A program made the position numbers and the translations under genes. Shown piece after piece: positions 1 through 13,316 of a DNA stretch of 64,000 bases. The notes below the pieces were generated by a model, which ran no database searches, was not told the DNA's origin, and was given only the letters and a program-made list of their open reading frames with translations. How positions within the stretch are numbered: the stretch's first letter is position 1; every line of letters begins with the position of its first letter. The stretch is from Puffinus mauretanicus. Its lineage: Eukaryota; Chordata; Aves; Procellariiformes; Procellariidae. The DNA lies in contig JAJKFH010002269.1 in NCBI GenBank assembly GCA_023333565.1, positions 598,674 to 662,673 on the forward strand, in the 5' to 3' direction.

Positions 1-3000
1 ATCCTCATTTAGGAAATGATACCCCCTTCTGGATTTTAGTGCCTGTTTCCACTAATGTCTACAGTTTAGAATCCTATAATGCATTTAACTCCGATCTATC
101 TATACAATATCTGCAATACAGGAAAACACCATTAAATTTTAAATGAGCAGGATTCCAATAGGTTTTCTCAGCTTTATGGATGTTTCAGATGTTAATGCTA
201 AGAGGTTATAATATTTCATGCCTCTATTTCACATAGAATAGATTGCATTTCTATAATCCTTTGCTTCTCTCTTTGCCAGTTGCCAATAATCCAGCCGTGT
301 CTCATTCCAAACTTGGGCTGTATGGCTGCTTGGTTTCCCTGCATTGTATGAAAAATGTGTTTCTGTGTAGCTAATGAACAGAGTTGGTTTGCAAGTGCAA
401 GGTTCAGGCTGAGCTCTGAGTTTTATGTTCTTAACAACAGATTTTGAAAAAAATGCAGAGACAAAGAAATAAAAATTGGGGAAGGAAGGGTGGGAAAAGG
501 GCTGGGAGGGTATAGGCCAGAACAGTGGGGCAAACAATCTTGTGCTTCAGAAGATGCAGGAGAAATTCTAGTAATAGATACGGGCAGAGCAGAAGCAAGG
601 ATAAACTTTTGAAATTCCAGACAGGAATAGGAGAAGTAGATCAATCTCATATTTCACTCATTACAAGTGGGCAACCTTCTCTCCAATGGAATAAAAATTG
701 TGGAAGCAGATAAAAGATTAATAAAGTCACTGATTACTGAGAGCTAAATACTTACAGGAACCTTCTTTCCTACAGAAGAAAATTATTACTTACTAGTGGT
801 TTTATAGCAGCAAAGAATGACTCCAGTGGTGGCTGTGATGGTCATTTACTTGTAAATGACAACTGGAAATGGCAATGCCAGTCACAGTGATGAACACAGA
901 CTGAAAAATCATAAAGAGAGTGTGTAATAAGAGAAGAATAAATACTACTAATGATCTGTTAACAATACTAGCAGAAATAGTTCACTGCTGAGCTAGCCCG
1001 TATTATATAATTTCTTCCAAAACTGTTCTTCCTACTGAGCAGACAGAGAAAGGGAGGCAGGACAAGTTCTACTTTTCTGAAGAGAGGCCAAGCAGAAACC
1101 TAGTCCTGGCACCCATTAACCTGACCTTGAAAGCTTTGTCATGGGATTGCGCGTGGCTATGTTTGAAACACAAGAAAAATTAAGTTCGTATTAGCTGATG
1201 GTCGTGGATCTTTATTGTCTGGGCAAGCTAATTAATTTAGCACTTTAATAAGGAGCTTGTAGAATGTAAAATCTTGCTTGTTAGCATGTTAACAAGGCTG
1301 TAAACTGAGTACTCTCTTTAGACTGTAATATAACCAGCTTTATGAGAGCAGGGGGCTTAAAAGAGCTTCCTCCACAGCACGTATCTGATTTAAATTAATA
1401 AAAATACTAATGAAAAATTATCTTGGGGATGTGAGACCTGCAGTACCCAGTCCTCATGGAATACAGACGCTGAAAATCACAGCCTAAATCCATTGCTGTT
1501 TACTGAAGTCTTTAGCGTCAGAGCCTACATGCTTAAACACAGGAATGACCAATTCAAGGCCTTCAGCAGTTCCCAAAGGACAAATCAACTTTCACGCTCT
1601 TAAATGATACCCTAAAATCACAGTATCTTTTCTGCATTGCATCTACCTTGTTTTAGCTGCAATACCTTTTGTCCAAGTGGGAATTTAAGTTGTGTTAGCC
1701 AGCCAAAGTATCTTCTGCCCTTCCTTTTATTGATTATTAGTAAGCCACAAATATTACTGTCATTCTTCATCTCAGTCTGGACGCTATTTGGCTTCGTAAT
1801 CTGGTAGCCTGAGGCTTTGGCCACATGCAGCACCAGAAAGATAAAGATCAGGACAATAGAAGTGTTTTACGATCTCCTTGTAGGAGCAGCCCATGGAGCA
1901 GGCCTGGATCTGTTAAATTATCTTTTTACTTGGCAAAACTTATGGCATATCTGTTAAAAATGTCTATGCTCTAAACTTGAAGGAATAATGATTTTTTTTT
2001 AAATAAAATGCTGTAAAAAGGATGGTTTAGGTTCAGTTATATCCAGTGTGCCTGACTGACAAGAGTTACTCGCTAATTCTTTAACTCGTAAAGTTGCTGT
2101 GAAGAAGTTCTGGACAGTGCAGAATCTGAAAAAGAAGAAAAGGTTTACTGTAGAGCTGAAGGAGCGTGACTAATCCTTGCTTGGCACCATGTGTTTCCTG
2201 AGAATGGATCAGCGCAGTAAAATACCGTTGAGAGGGGTGACCCAACGGACCAGAGCGATAGCAGGGGAAAAGCAGGGAAGAACTGCCAATAAGACATTAG
2301 CTGGCAAGTCCCAGCAGAGTAGAGCAAATTGACAGCCAAGACCTGAGAGGGGGTTACACTTCTGTTGCATATTTAAGACTGAACTCACCCAGGATTTAAG
2401 CTGTGGTCCACTGAAGGGCCACCAGGTTTCATAAAGGTGGTAGAGGGTTCATACTGAACGCTGAAGATCCCTTTTGCATGGGAGCACATGGAGCACCTGT
2501 AGCCACCGACTGCTTTGGTCCCCAGGGGATTTCTTCTACGCAGCATAACAAAGAGAAGTTTGTACCAGTAGTCCCTCTGTATTTTGGAGATTATTCAAAG
2601 TTAGGGAAGGCAACGATATTCGTGTTAATGAATATTCTACTCTAGCATGAAGTTTTGTGCTTTTTTTGGTAAGCAGTTTCGTATTTCATATTTGCGATTA
2701 TTTACTGACTGAAGACACTCTCCATGTAATTGCCTGGCTGTGCTGTCTGGCATCTAATAGCATATTTTTAAAAGAGCTCTTCTTATTTCCATCTCTCAGT
2801 TTTCTTCATTATTCTTTACCAGCTTCAAGAGACTGGCCTTGCTAAGCCATTCAACTTTGGCAAATATTATTTTTAGTTCAGTGAGTAATTCTATTTTACG
2901 CAACACAGCAAACTTCAGTTTGGATTTGACTGATAATTTTCTGCATTTTAGACAGGTATATGACATCCTGGGGATTAGTGACAGTAAAAGAACATCATAT

Positions 3001-3276
3001 GTTCTCAAATTGTTATGATTTCTCTTTCTGGAGAAGATGTTTAAAGTTGTTTCTTTTTCACTGTCTAATTTGGACAACAGAACTATATCGTGATTCTCAT
3101 AATAAAATGGACTTGCCTAGCAGATTTACCCATATCACTCACAGGAGTTGTTTGTAATTTGGCCAACTGAGATTATGGCCTCATTAAACTTTATGTGATA
3201 TGTACAGGAACAGCAACATCCCCATTCCCTCTCCTCCAAAGCAAAAAATAAAACCTTGCCACACGAAGCTTCATTG
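1..3276. other. Gene-free AT-rich sequence
   Basis: No frame here starts with ATG and looks coding, and no repeat family was recognised. The segment around 1130-1320 has higher complexity with homeodomain-like TTAATTA cores, which could mark a conserved non-coding element, but sequence alone cannot show that. Confidence 0.5.
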
Positions 3277-3786
3277 CTAAACAGGCCAGGGACAAAAAAT
3301 GTAGACTAAGATATTACATCTGGCTGGGTTTTTTTTCTGGATAGGGAAATCAAGCCAGAAAATTATTAAAATAACTTGCAGAAATTTACAAAGTCTGTTG
3401 AAAAACAGATCTTTGAAGATCCACTCCGGGGTTAAAAAATTATCCTTTTCATTCCTTGCTGAAAATGGTGAACTTTGCTGGGGATAAGAAAAAAGTCCAG
3501 ATTCTTTTTCTTCATCTTCTAGCCACAGAGTTGATGAGTTACCTGCATCGAAGCCTGATCTGTTTGGAGACAAATACTGAAAGAGGCACAATAGACAGTA
3601 ATTTAGGATGAAAGTGAGTGACAAACCGATTGCTCTCAATTCATTGCTCATCATCACAACAGCAATGAAACAAGAGACATATTTGTGCAGCAGCTCTGGA
3701 TAAGAAAAAAAACCCCACCTAATCCATAAGTATATTAAGAAGCTTAAAGCATTCACGTCAGCCTTGGAGCTTGCAGTAGTTTGCAT
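3277..3786 (-). other. Longest ATG open frame (169 codons), unrecognised
   Basis: The frame starts at a true ATG on the minus strand. It encodes a protein with hydrophobic stretches around residues 15-30 and 42-72, a charged and serine-rich middle, and another hydrophobic stretch near residues 135-160. I recognise no domain or family. In 64 kb of AT-rich DNA read in six frames, one open frame of this length is about what chance would give. There is no CpG-rich promoter beside it, and hydrophobic residues are expected from T-rich DNA. It could be a chance frame or part of a lineage-specific transcript; chance is favoured. Confidence 0.12.
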
Positions 3787-6700
3787 CTTTTAACAGTAAA
3801 GGCCTGAGAACACCTTACACACAGGTCAAGGAACCACCAGGGCCCCCTTCAGAAGCTGAAAGAGCTGAAACAAAACACTCCCGATGAGTACGGGGACATG
3901 AGCTGAAACTTCCTTGGATCTGGCAAACATGAGAGATATCGAGGAAGGAGGCATGAAGCTAGAAGTATGAAGATTCAAAAAAAACGACTGGGAAAAGTGT
4001 GGAAAAGAAGATGGTAGGGTAGGGTTTTAACAGCGGGAAGTAGAAATTGTCATGCTGAAAGTGGGTATTCTAGCTAAGTACCTGAAAGGTGATGAATAGA
4101 GCCAGGCAAAGTACTCTGGTGGAAAACACAGCCTGAAGGCAATTTTAATAGTATCCCTTTTTATCCCTGAAGATCTAGATGCTATAACTGGAAATAAATT
4201 CAGAATCCTGTAGGGAAATACTGATATTTTATGGAAACTGCTGGGAAATGCTGGAACAGTATTCAGCATCTGTTCTGAGGAAAATAAATCTGTTTTGAGG
4301 ATACAGTCATGGTTCCTCTTCTAAAAGTTTGATTTTATTTTGGTCTTCCATCTTCTGTAAGCTGCTCGTGTCCCTCAGGAGTCTCCAGAACTGGAAGAAC
4401 TGGGATTCAGACAACAACCATCTTCATTAAAACTAAGGTTTATCGGCAGTGAATCGCTCTCACCCTGCATTTTAAATAGCCCCCATTAAACTCTTTCCCT
4501 TTTCATCTACTTTCACATTATTTTACCATGTATTTCACATCCTTTCACTAGATTCTGCTCAATCTAAAAGCTGTACGTGCTATAACTGAAGACAGATATT
4601 GTAAGATCTGTGACAAAAAGTAGTAAGAGAGAAGCAGTTTTGCTCCTGAAGTGAAAAAGGAAACTGATAGTAGACACCAAGGTAAAACTAAACCCAGAGA
4701 TTTCTGCTAACCTGGAGCAGCAGCAGCTGAGGGTACCAGGTTCTGCCTAAGTGCTCCAATGGGCAAAACTAGACTAGATAGATGATTTTTGTTTCCTTTC
4801 TCCTTGTTATGTGAATTACCTGTTTTTATCACAAGATCGTTGTTTTTGAATTTGTCCAGACTTCTAAACTTATTAGTGTAAGAGCTTCTTAAAAGAAGAG
4901 TTTGAATGTTTTTGAGTTAGCCTGTTTTCTTTATTGTCTTTAAATGGAAGGAAAATTGATATGATATCCTTCGGTTGGTTTGTTTCACAGCGAGGAACCA
5001 TTCTGCACAACTAGTAACTGTGACCCTGACCAGGGAAACCCTGTCAGGTGGGGCTGGTCCTCACGTGGAAGCCAGCACACGGGTGCAGGCAACATTGCCG
5101 CTTGCTGTGCTGTTAGAAAGTTAGTAGGTGATGTTACTTTAGATTTAATTTGCCAGCTTTATCAACTCTACTGCCAATTTTTAACTAGCATTGCCACATA
5201 TTTCAGAGAGGAGACAGCAATGCTGAGATCTGCCTTCAGGCAGCTGTTCTAGTCAAGATTTCACGTTGTTCTGAAGCAGACGTAACACTTCCTTCTCACA
5301 ATGCCGCCGACACCTCTGGGAAAACAGGAGACAAAAGGAGGGAAAACGTTTAAGTTAGAGACCCAGAGAAAAGCCTTCTACATGCTGTGCATGTTTTCTT
5401 GTTTTTAAGAGAGGTTTATTAAAGGTCTTATGTTAATGAAAATGATTGTCCAATCAGCCATTGCATGTATTTCTGAAAGGAATGTTAATATGCCCTTTAC
5501 TGTGGCTCAAAAGGGATTCTTATTTTAAACTTCGTGTGTTAATAGAGCAACCTTGCTTTGAAGTCAGTGACCACTGCAAATATCAAATATATTTATAGAT
5601 GGGTACAAATATGCATTTGTGAACTGTCTGTCAACTTGCTCTCTTTCAGCCTATCCTAGGGTTTAGGGACATCACCTGCAATGTCACCCTATCAACTAAA
5701 ACCACAATGAGAGCTAGCCAGCTTCTGGAGATAAAGCACCAACAGGATAGTGTTCCACTTCACAGCAGTAGCTGATGCAGTCTATTAAGTTTCTTTTTCC
5801 TTCTTTTTTTTTTTTTTTCTTTTGTATTTCATTGTATTCTCTTCAACCTGCCAGTATTCATTACAAATCATGCACCTTGTTTTATCATTAGGCGGCAGTG
5901 AGAGAACAGAAAGAAACTTTCCTCTAAAAATAATTTAACTCCCAAGGGAATAAAAATATAAGTCTTATTTTTACGCAGAAATTCATTGTAACAAGGAAGA
6001 TATCGTGGAATAAATTCTAAGAAAAGAAGTCTACACCTATTTATACCATTATTTATTTTCCACACCTTTGTAACTTTTATCATCTTCAGCAAACCAGCAA
6101 CATATTTTTTTAAAATATCTTTTTCTTTGTCATTTTCAGTGACCTTATTGAGGGTTCAGTCCTTAATGGCAAACTTGGATAGAGATTTCTTCCTGGTCAC
6201 CTCTCTTCCTACCTGAGAACAGAATTGCCTGACTCACAACCTGCTGAAATCAACAGGAGTTTTTTCTTCTGGCTCCAGTGGACTTTGGGAGAAGATTGTT
6301 TGGATTTTACTAGATTTTCACTGCTCAGAAATAGTGAGCTGGGGTCACCTCTTGCTGGGTCAAAAGGAAGCTCTGTCACTGTCTTTTTTCAAGATAATGA
6401 TTACACCTTTCTCAGCTTTTACCAGTCCTTAGTGAAATATTCATGTCTTGTAGACTCAGACATTGCTGCTTGCAACAACATTTGTAATACTTGACAAAAA
6501 TGAATGAGGGTTTAGTTGAACACATCTGTATCTCACAGAAAAATGAAAACCGGTCTTAGCTTGTAACCCCAAAGCCATGATGTTTCTCTCTCTGTCTCTC
6601 TCTCACACACCTTTTTTTTAATCTTTGGGTAAATTATGAGTTATATTCAGTGGCTACTTATTTATTTCTATTTTCTGCTTTCTAAGCCATCCAAGCTCTT

Positions 6701-8849
6701 GTGCAGAAATCAGAGTAGCTCTAATACTTCGGGAGAATGTAGAGAAACATAGCCACATGACCAGCACTCTATCAGGCAATGAAGGGCACGCCTATGCAAT
6801 AAATCCACATTGGTGGATAGGCCTTTCAAAATCATGACAAACTTCTTTAGAAATGGCCTGAATAATTAAATGTTTTCCCTACATTCTCTTTTTCCCTACA
6901 CTCCAATGTATTTGGTCACTCCCTCATTCCCCACAAGCATCACATCTGAGAATGTGGCACTGGAGTCAGAGCCTGCTTTATCATTCACCCTTTTCAGAAC
7001 AACACGCTGACAAAATTGAAAACATCACCTAAACCCACACCTGGAGTTTTGAAACAGAAATAACTTCTTGCAGAGGTGTAGGATCTGTCTCTGTTCCCAC
7101 ACAAGTAGCAAAAGTGGGTTGAATGTGCACAACAGGTTTCTGAAAAATGAAACTATTTGGAAGAAACAAGCGGTGACCCATTCTAATCAAAGTAGTTTTG
7201 TCTCTCTGCCATGACATGTTTACACTTTTAGATGCAGCACAAGTTGGCAGGATTTTGTCTCATCACACTTATGTGGGAATTTTCTGCATATTTCAGTCGT
7301 CATCATGAATTTTCCCTGACAAGTACTGAAAGTCAACTTCTGTTCCCATTTCTGCTTCAAGTTAAATCAGGGCAACTCTAAAGTAACTCCATTGAAATAA
7401 TTTGCAATGTTGTAACAGTGTATTTCTTATATTTCGTATTTTCTGATACTAGAGAAAATGTCTTTCTTTTTAATGTGATTGCAGCCACATCTTGGACAAG
7501 CACTGCCTCCTCCCAGCCCCTTTTTAAAGTAGACTATGAGCAAAAAATCTGCTTGCTTTGTAGAATATTCACTGCCACAGCCTTTGAAAAATAAATATTC
7601 AAACCAGCATAATTTTACCAAGTCATCATGTGGTTAATGAATTCAAAGTCCAGAGGCTGTGGAAGTTTTCAGCTCAGAAAGGCTGAAGACTGTTAACAGC
7701 TTCACTGCAGAATTAGGTGTTTTCTGTCCCCTTCCACCAGTTCTGTGTACACAAGGAGGAGCCTGGGTGGAGTTGGAAATTCAGCAGTGGGCTGGGAGTC
7801 TGCATTTCTTTCAAATAATCCAGAAGAGAGGAAAAAGGCAGGGAATGCCAGCAGCTCAGAAAATGCACATAGAACAAAAACCTTTGTCAAATACGAACTA
7901 TTGCCTGCCTGCCCACCAAAAAACATTAAAAAGCTGTACAGTTTGTGGCTTAAAGCAAATTGAATATGACTAAATATGAGGTTCAAGAAGGCTTAGAAAT
8001 TGATTTTATGAAATTTCAATAAAGTTATTACATTGTTTTTGACCTGCCTCTGAGCTAAAAATACTATTCTGACAACAAAACATGCAAATCCAAGTTCACA
8101 TCTGGGGACTAAACCCCAAACTGTTCTGCTCTCAAGATCAAGAGTTTCTGATTGAAGGCTCCAGTTTCAGCATTCTTTTATTTTCTTCTAAACCATTTGT
8201 CTCAGCTCAGCCATAGAAAAGGAGATCTTTTTTAAAAATATATTTTTTATAATTTATTTTCTCTATCTTGCAATCCAGAACTACTGTAATTGAGGCAAGT
8301 GTTCTCTGTGGGACACAGATCACTAGCGTAGTAAGATCTTTTCTTTACAAATGTTCTTTACCAACATGTCAGCTCCAGAGACTTTTTGTTTTTTATTTGA
8401 AACAGCTGCTAGAAAGCTATCTTTATGTGAATGCATAAAAAAGAGAGATAAATATACATGTGTACACCCTCATACAGATTGCATACTTCCAGCAGGGTGA
8501 ACTACTCACTGCTAAAGCAAACCTCCGCGGGGTTTCTATCCTGTGAGCCAAATTCCCTTTGGCACTCTACACTTCCAGGTGCATCCTTCTGCCAGTGCAA
8601 ATCCACACAAATACATTTCAGTATCCCTGGCTAGCTGCTTTTTTCAATAATTTACATTTGAATTTTCATTCCCTTCAGAAGAGCTAAGGAAGAGGCACAG
8701 GAGTAACCTAAGAGGAGCCTAAAAAGAAACTTGGAAACAGAAATAGAGATACAAATAATAGCTAAAGACTGGTGGGATTACTGGAGGGGGATAGGGTGGA
8801 GAGGGAAAGGGATTCTTTTGATAAACCTATCTTTGTATTACATAGTAAA
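3787..8849. other. Gene-free AT-rich sequence with simple repeats
   Basis: No coding gene is supported. It holds a T-run near 5804-5818 and a TC/CA dinucleotide patch near 6584-6610. A splice-acceptor-like TTTCACAG precedes an open stretch near 4991-5046, but no conserved protein sense is evident. Confidence 0.5.
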
Positions 8850-8991
8850 AGACAGTCCCTGTCCCCAAGGACTCCCAGTGTAAATGCCCAAGGGAACAAA
8901 AGTCAGATGGGGAGGGACGACTTGTTCAACATCACGCTGCAGTGGCAGAACTTGGGGCTCCTGCCTCCTCATCCAACATCTGAGTGCCCCA
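8850..8991 (-). repeat. MIR-like SINE relic, antisense
   Basis: The order of blocks resembles the reverse complement of an amniote MIR-type SINE: an ACAGTCCCTG-like block, then a GGGAGGGACGACTTGTTCAACATCAC-type block in place of the 'aagtgacttgcccaaggtcac' block, then a CAGTGGCAGAACTTGGG block, then a CTCCTGCCTC block. The match is by eye and diverged, so the family and ends are approximate. Confidence 0.45.
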
Positions 8992-11304
8992 AACTGTTCG
9001 CTGAGGCTCAGGTTTGTTGTCAGTTCTTTTTGAGGAGAAAATAGTATTTTAGCAAAATATTTCAAAATTGATCTCTCAGTATTTGAAGGCAGTAGTTCAT
9101 TTTAGGCTTTATTGTATGCCTATTATATTTATTATATATGCGTTATTTCTTAAGTTATGCTAATCTTTTCTGGCCTATGAAATAATATCATCAGTACATC
9201 TATGGCACTTGCATACATTACTCGAGAAGACAGGAACGTAAGCAGCATCTGCCTTTTTTGCTTGCTTGATTGCATTCAATTTCATTTCACTCTGTGCTAC
9301 TTCTGCTTCTATTTCTTATAGAACAAACCTTACCAAGAAGGTCAGATTGGCACCAGATTTTAAATATGACTTACATTGCCAGTGACTAGCAGGCTCTTTC
9401 CCCTGTAGTCATACATGGACCAAACCATCCACCTGCTTTTGAAAAAAAACAGTTGTTGTATTACAAAAATAAAAGAAAATCAACAATTATAGATAAACAG
9501 TTATGTTTCTGGCACATGCTTTAGCAATGGCTGTTGCAATATCAAAATAAAATTGCCCTGTTAATAATCTCCTGTTAAGTGCTAACCACAGGTGATGTGC
9601 AGCAGACGACAGCTCTGGTGGCTTGCAGCAATTCACACATATGGAGAATCTATTCGGCTTCATGGTTAACGGGTATCTCTGAGAGGCAGACCTTTACCTA
9701 ATTACGACACAACAGAAATCCTTCGATTCTTACAAAATGAAAAATATACTCTTAACGTGCACGGTTCTTGTGATCAGACTTTCAACAACTCACGTGTTGT
9801 GTTTCTCAGAAGGCACTGCCATTTATCATTGCTGATAGATCTCTATCATCAGATCTATTTGTGTCCTGCAGCTTTTCCTTGTATTTACACAATGCTCCCT
9901 TGGCCAAACACAGGTTTCATTGTAACTCAATGTTAATAATAAACACGATAAAAAATTAATGTATTTTATGCTGGTTTATGTGAGATAACGAACCAGTATA
10001 TTTTATTACCATGGAGGAGTGCATTTCCAGAGTGTTGAATCAACCTTGTGAACAGCAGAAGGAATTGCATCGGGGTCACATTTGTGACAGCTTCAGATTA
10101 TGCTTCTAAACTTGCAACAGGTCCTGCCAGTGTCGGTGGCGTGCGTAGTGCTTCAGCAGTGATTTGTGTACAAGCTGCTGCTTTTTGATCGAGAGCTTTA
10201 CTAGGAACAAAACTCTCCAGCAAAGTGTGCTTGCCAGCAGTGGCATGGCATTTTGTTCCTCCAAATATACAACATTCCTGCTTCATATATGCATATGCAA
10301 TATGCATTTTAAGAGTCAGCACTAAAATTCTGAGGAAGATAACGGAATTGGGTTTTCTGCTTAAAAAGGCTCATCTTATACACACGGACTCTGAAATGGC
10401 AGCTAGGTAAAAGAAGTTTCTTAGTGCAAGCAAACCAGCTAAAGAACATTTTAGCTGACTCCACTAGCAGGCAGGAGTGCTGTACCCTGCTGATGACACG
10501 TGGTACTGGACTTCAGCTTCCTCCAACATCAGGCATCACTGTCTTGTGGCTCATAAACCTTGCGCACTGTGCTACGACCACCACAAAATCCTGCCTGGGC
10601 TGCAATTTGAAAGCTGTCCACTTTGGCGCAATCTGTCAGAAGATTAAAACCACCACTACAGTCTAGTAAGCTGTACAGGGTAGTAACTGCTTGGATGATG
10701 CGAGTCTAAAAGCAGGGAGACTGTGGCACTGCTTAGAGCCTTCTTTTGCAGAGGATTATTATCAGGGAGCGGGCAGCCGAGGACTACGGAGTAAGGTTTT
10801 TTGTGACTGTGCTTGCTGGTAAACTTCCTTCTGTGCTACCTTGGTGCTGGGGCAGTTTTTGCATCCCTCAAAAGACCGATAAGACTGTCTGAGTTGGCAT
10901 CAGGGCAGAGATAGCAAGACTGGTGTTGGAAGAGCTGTCACTAGCAGCTGAGTAGCAGCTACCTGGCGCTCAAAGGACCTTTCTGACTTGCAGCAGATGA
11001 ACATGACTGAATCCACCCTGATGTACTCTTCTGATTTTAGCTTCTCTGTCTTATATTTGTTACTTCTTTCCTGCAGAAAGGTGTGGCTGCTTTGCTTTTC
11101 TTGCTAAAGCTCAATTGTGTGTTTAATTCTCTGCTTCATTTACTAATTTTTTAAATACCAGATGAAGTCAAAATGCAGCTCTAATAGCTTCTCAGGTTAA
11201 CTTCTCCTTCCAAGCTTTCCTAAGCCCCTCAAATATATTAAAAGGAAATTTTTCATTTGTGAAACTGATGAACTGAGAAAGGGAAGGCAAAAAGGAATAC
11301 CTGG

Positions 11305-11337
11305 GAGTACACCTGAATCTTGAGTACACCTGAATTT
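11305..11337. repeat. Two-copy 17-bp tandem duplication
   Basis: GAGTACACCTGAATCT at 11305-11320 is repeated with one change (last C to T) at 11322-11337. The period is 17 bp. This is a local duplication with no evident function. Confidence 0.8.
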
Positions 11338-11881
11338 GCTGCCTAAACCATCTAGCAAACAACTGAACTGATGTTTCATATTTGGCTTTCGCTACAACGT
11401 CTCCTGCTGACTTCACTCAGGTTCATATTGTTTACAGTAGGCACCACCCAAATTTTGTTCATTGCTTAATTATTGGAGTTTCCGTTTAATTTATACACAG
11501 CATGTTGTTCTCTATCCCAGCTCTAATTAACAGTTAGCTACAAGTGCCCCCTTTATGACAGCAATTAGCTTGTATGCAACGGTAGCTCTGCCTCTGCTGG
11601 GAAAGGGGAAGGCCAGTGGTTCAGGTGCCCTGGAGACAAGACCAGCAAATGTCCTGCACTTTAATCTGTTAGAGCAGAACTGATCGTCATGCATGTTTGC
11701 TCTTATCCTAAAAAGAGGCTCCCAAGCCACAAAGTTGGGATTTGAATCTGATCTTCCCTAACACAGTTTTGCTGTAAGGTAAGATATAGGCCTATTAATT
11801 TTTTCTGCAGAACACCTTTTTAGAAAAGCCTATTTTTTACATTGTATTCTCACTGAAGTAGTAGAAAACATAGTTTTTATT

Positions 11882-11933
11882 TTATATATCTAGTATACAT
11901 ATATATATATTTATACACACACATTTCATGAGA
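11882..11933. repeat. TA/CA microsatellite
   Basis: Interrupted TA dinucleotides run into ATTTATACACACACAT. This is simple sequence. Confidence 0.85.
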
Positions 11934-12189
11934 ATGAAATACTTTTGCAGGTTTTTGTTTTGAAAGAAATAACGGAGAAAAGACTAGAAGAGGATATTTG
12001 GTCTGTAGACCTGCTCCAGTGGATGCATGAAGCCTTCTCAATGATAGTATAATGAGTACCACCCCATGATTCAACACAATTATTGGAGAAGAATATTTGA
12101 TTGCAGTTGCACAACCACTGTAGTTTAAGCAACATTAAAGTACAAGAGTAAGCAGTGAAAGCTGGGGTCCTCCTCCTGGGTATTTTGAG

Positions 12190-12345
12190 GACTAACTGTT
12201 CAGCTAGAGGTAAGTGAATTGGTCTCCCTTTCCTCATTATTTTGTTTTCCACCTCATGCAGTTTTCAAGAGCCTTAATTTATCATTCGGAAAGTGCTTTA
12301 AGATCCTTTCACAGAGCTGGCTATAAAAATGCAAAGTATTAGGAA
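12190..12345 (+). repeat. MIR-like SINE 3' relic
   Basis: Near 12272-12340 a GAAAGTGCTTTAAGATCCTT block is followed by GGCTATAAAAATGCAAAGTATT. This resembles the 3' end of amniote MIR-like SINEs (a 'gtgctttgagatcct ... gctatataaatgcaaagtatt' pattern). The preceding TTCCTCATTATTTTG block would fit the SINE's CCTCAGTTTCC region. Strongly diverged; the left end is a guess. Confidence 0.4.
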
Positions 12346-13182
12346 ACAAAATCCCATGAACAATTAAAAATTAATCACCTTCAAGCCAGAGCTTTCAGAG
12401 AAATGTCCAGTGGAAATAAAAAGACAACCTGGACTTGCAGGAAGAATGCTCTATTCACAGGAACACTGAAGAAAAGCAACCACTTCCAACTGGGGCATGT
12501 TGTTTTCTCCCCTGTCCTGCTGCCTTCTTTTTCTCCTCCGCAGTCCCCTGGAAGTTCACACTGCCATGAGAAGCAGAAGGCTCGAAGACAAAGGACATCG
12601 CCTGGAAAACAACAACGTGGAGATGCCTGTGCACTGCCTGCCTGCTGGCAGCCTTGGGCCAGGCTCTCCCCATGAGCACTGGTTTAAATAACTGGTTTAG
12701 CCCTTCTGGAGGGGGCGTGATTGGGCTTGAAACGGGGGCTGGCACTCCCCAGCAGGGAGGCATGGGGGAGCATTTAGGAGGAGGTATATGAAGCTGAAAA
12801 GCAGAAAGACCAGTAAGGGGCTGTGAGAGATGACTGGTGTGCCTGGGAGAAGGTGTGGGTGGAAAGCACTTGATCTGGAGAGGCAGGAATGGGGAGGAGT
12901 AGGTATTTGGAGCTCAAAGGATTATCTGGAGGCTGGCCATGGGGGGTGTAGGAGGAAGTTCTTGTCCCTCGGGACAGGAGGAACAACAGCAATGTGAGGA
13001 TGTCACACTTGTGTCTGTCTTAAACCTCAGTCATGAGGTGACTCTCATCTCCGCACTCTACTTCGTCAGCACAAACCCAAGGTAGTTTTGCCACAGGAAA
13101 TTGCTGAACAAGAAGAGCAGAACAAGCGCCAGGAGGTCCCTGAGGGGATCCACTATCCTCACAGAGGCTTGTTGATCTGTCC
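12346..13182. other. Unique sequence, locally GC-rich
   Basis: The part around 12500-12950 is richer in G and C than its surroundings and has overlapping short frames on both strands, none with recognisable protein sense. No gene is supported. Confidence 0.45.
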
Positions 13183-13316
13183 CTGAACATCTCCAACTGA
13201 GTCTCCACAGCCTTCTTAGAGAGTCTCTTCCAGGGCTTTGCTGGCCTTATCTTTATGAAGCTTTTCCTCATCTGAATCTGCTGCAGTTTAAGCCCACTAC
13301 TTGTCCTACACAGCAC
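13183..13316 (-). mobile_element. Ancient CR1 LINE fragment
   Basis: The blocks CCTGAACATCTCCAACTGAG, CTCCACAGCCTTCTTAGAGAG, CTTCCAGGGCTTTGCTGG, TGAAGCTTTTCCTCATCTGA and GCAGTTTAAGCCCACTACTTG follow, in order, the antisense 3' part of the avian CR1 consensus (CTTGAATATCTCC, CTCCACAACCTCTCTGG, TTCCAGTGCT, GAAGTTTTTCCT, GCCCATTACTTCTTGTCC). It is much more diverged than the copy at 40.2-40.8 kb, so it is an old insertion. Neither the 3'-terminal octamers nor a reading frame survives. Confidence 0.7.

Larger units (their letters stand above)
8992..12189. other. Gene-free unique sequence
   Basis: No coding gene recognised. The block around 9540-9720 is of mixed composition and high complexity and may be regulatory, without direct evidence. 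A short tandem duplication and an AT/CA microsatellite in this stretch are listed separately. Confidence 0.5.

Noticed and set aside
4991..5046. Possible short exon (EEPFCTTSNCDPDQGNPV) between TTTCACAG and CAG/GTGGGG
   Set aside because: The acceptor tract is short, no partner exon was found and the peptide is not recognised.
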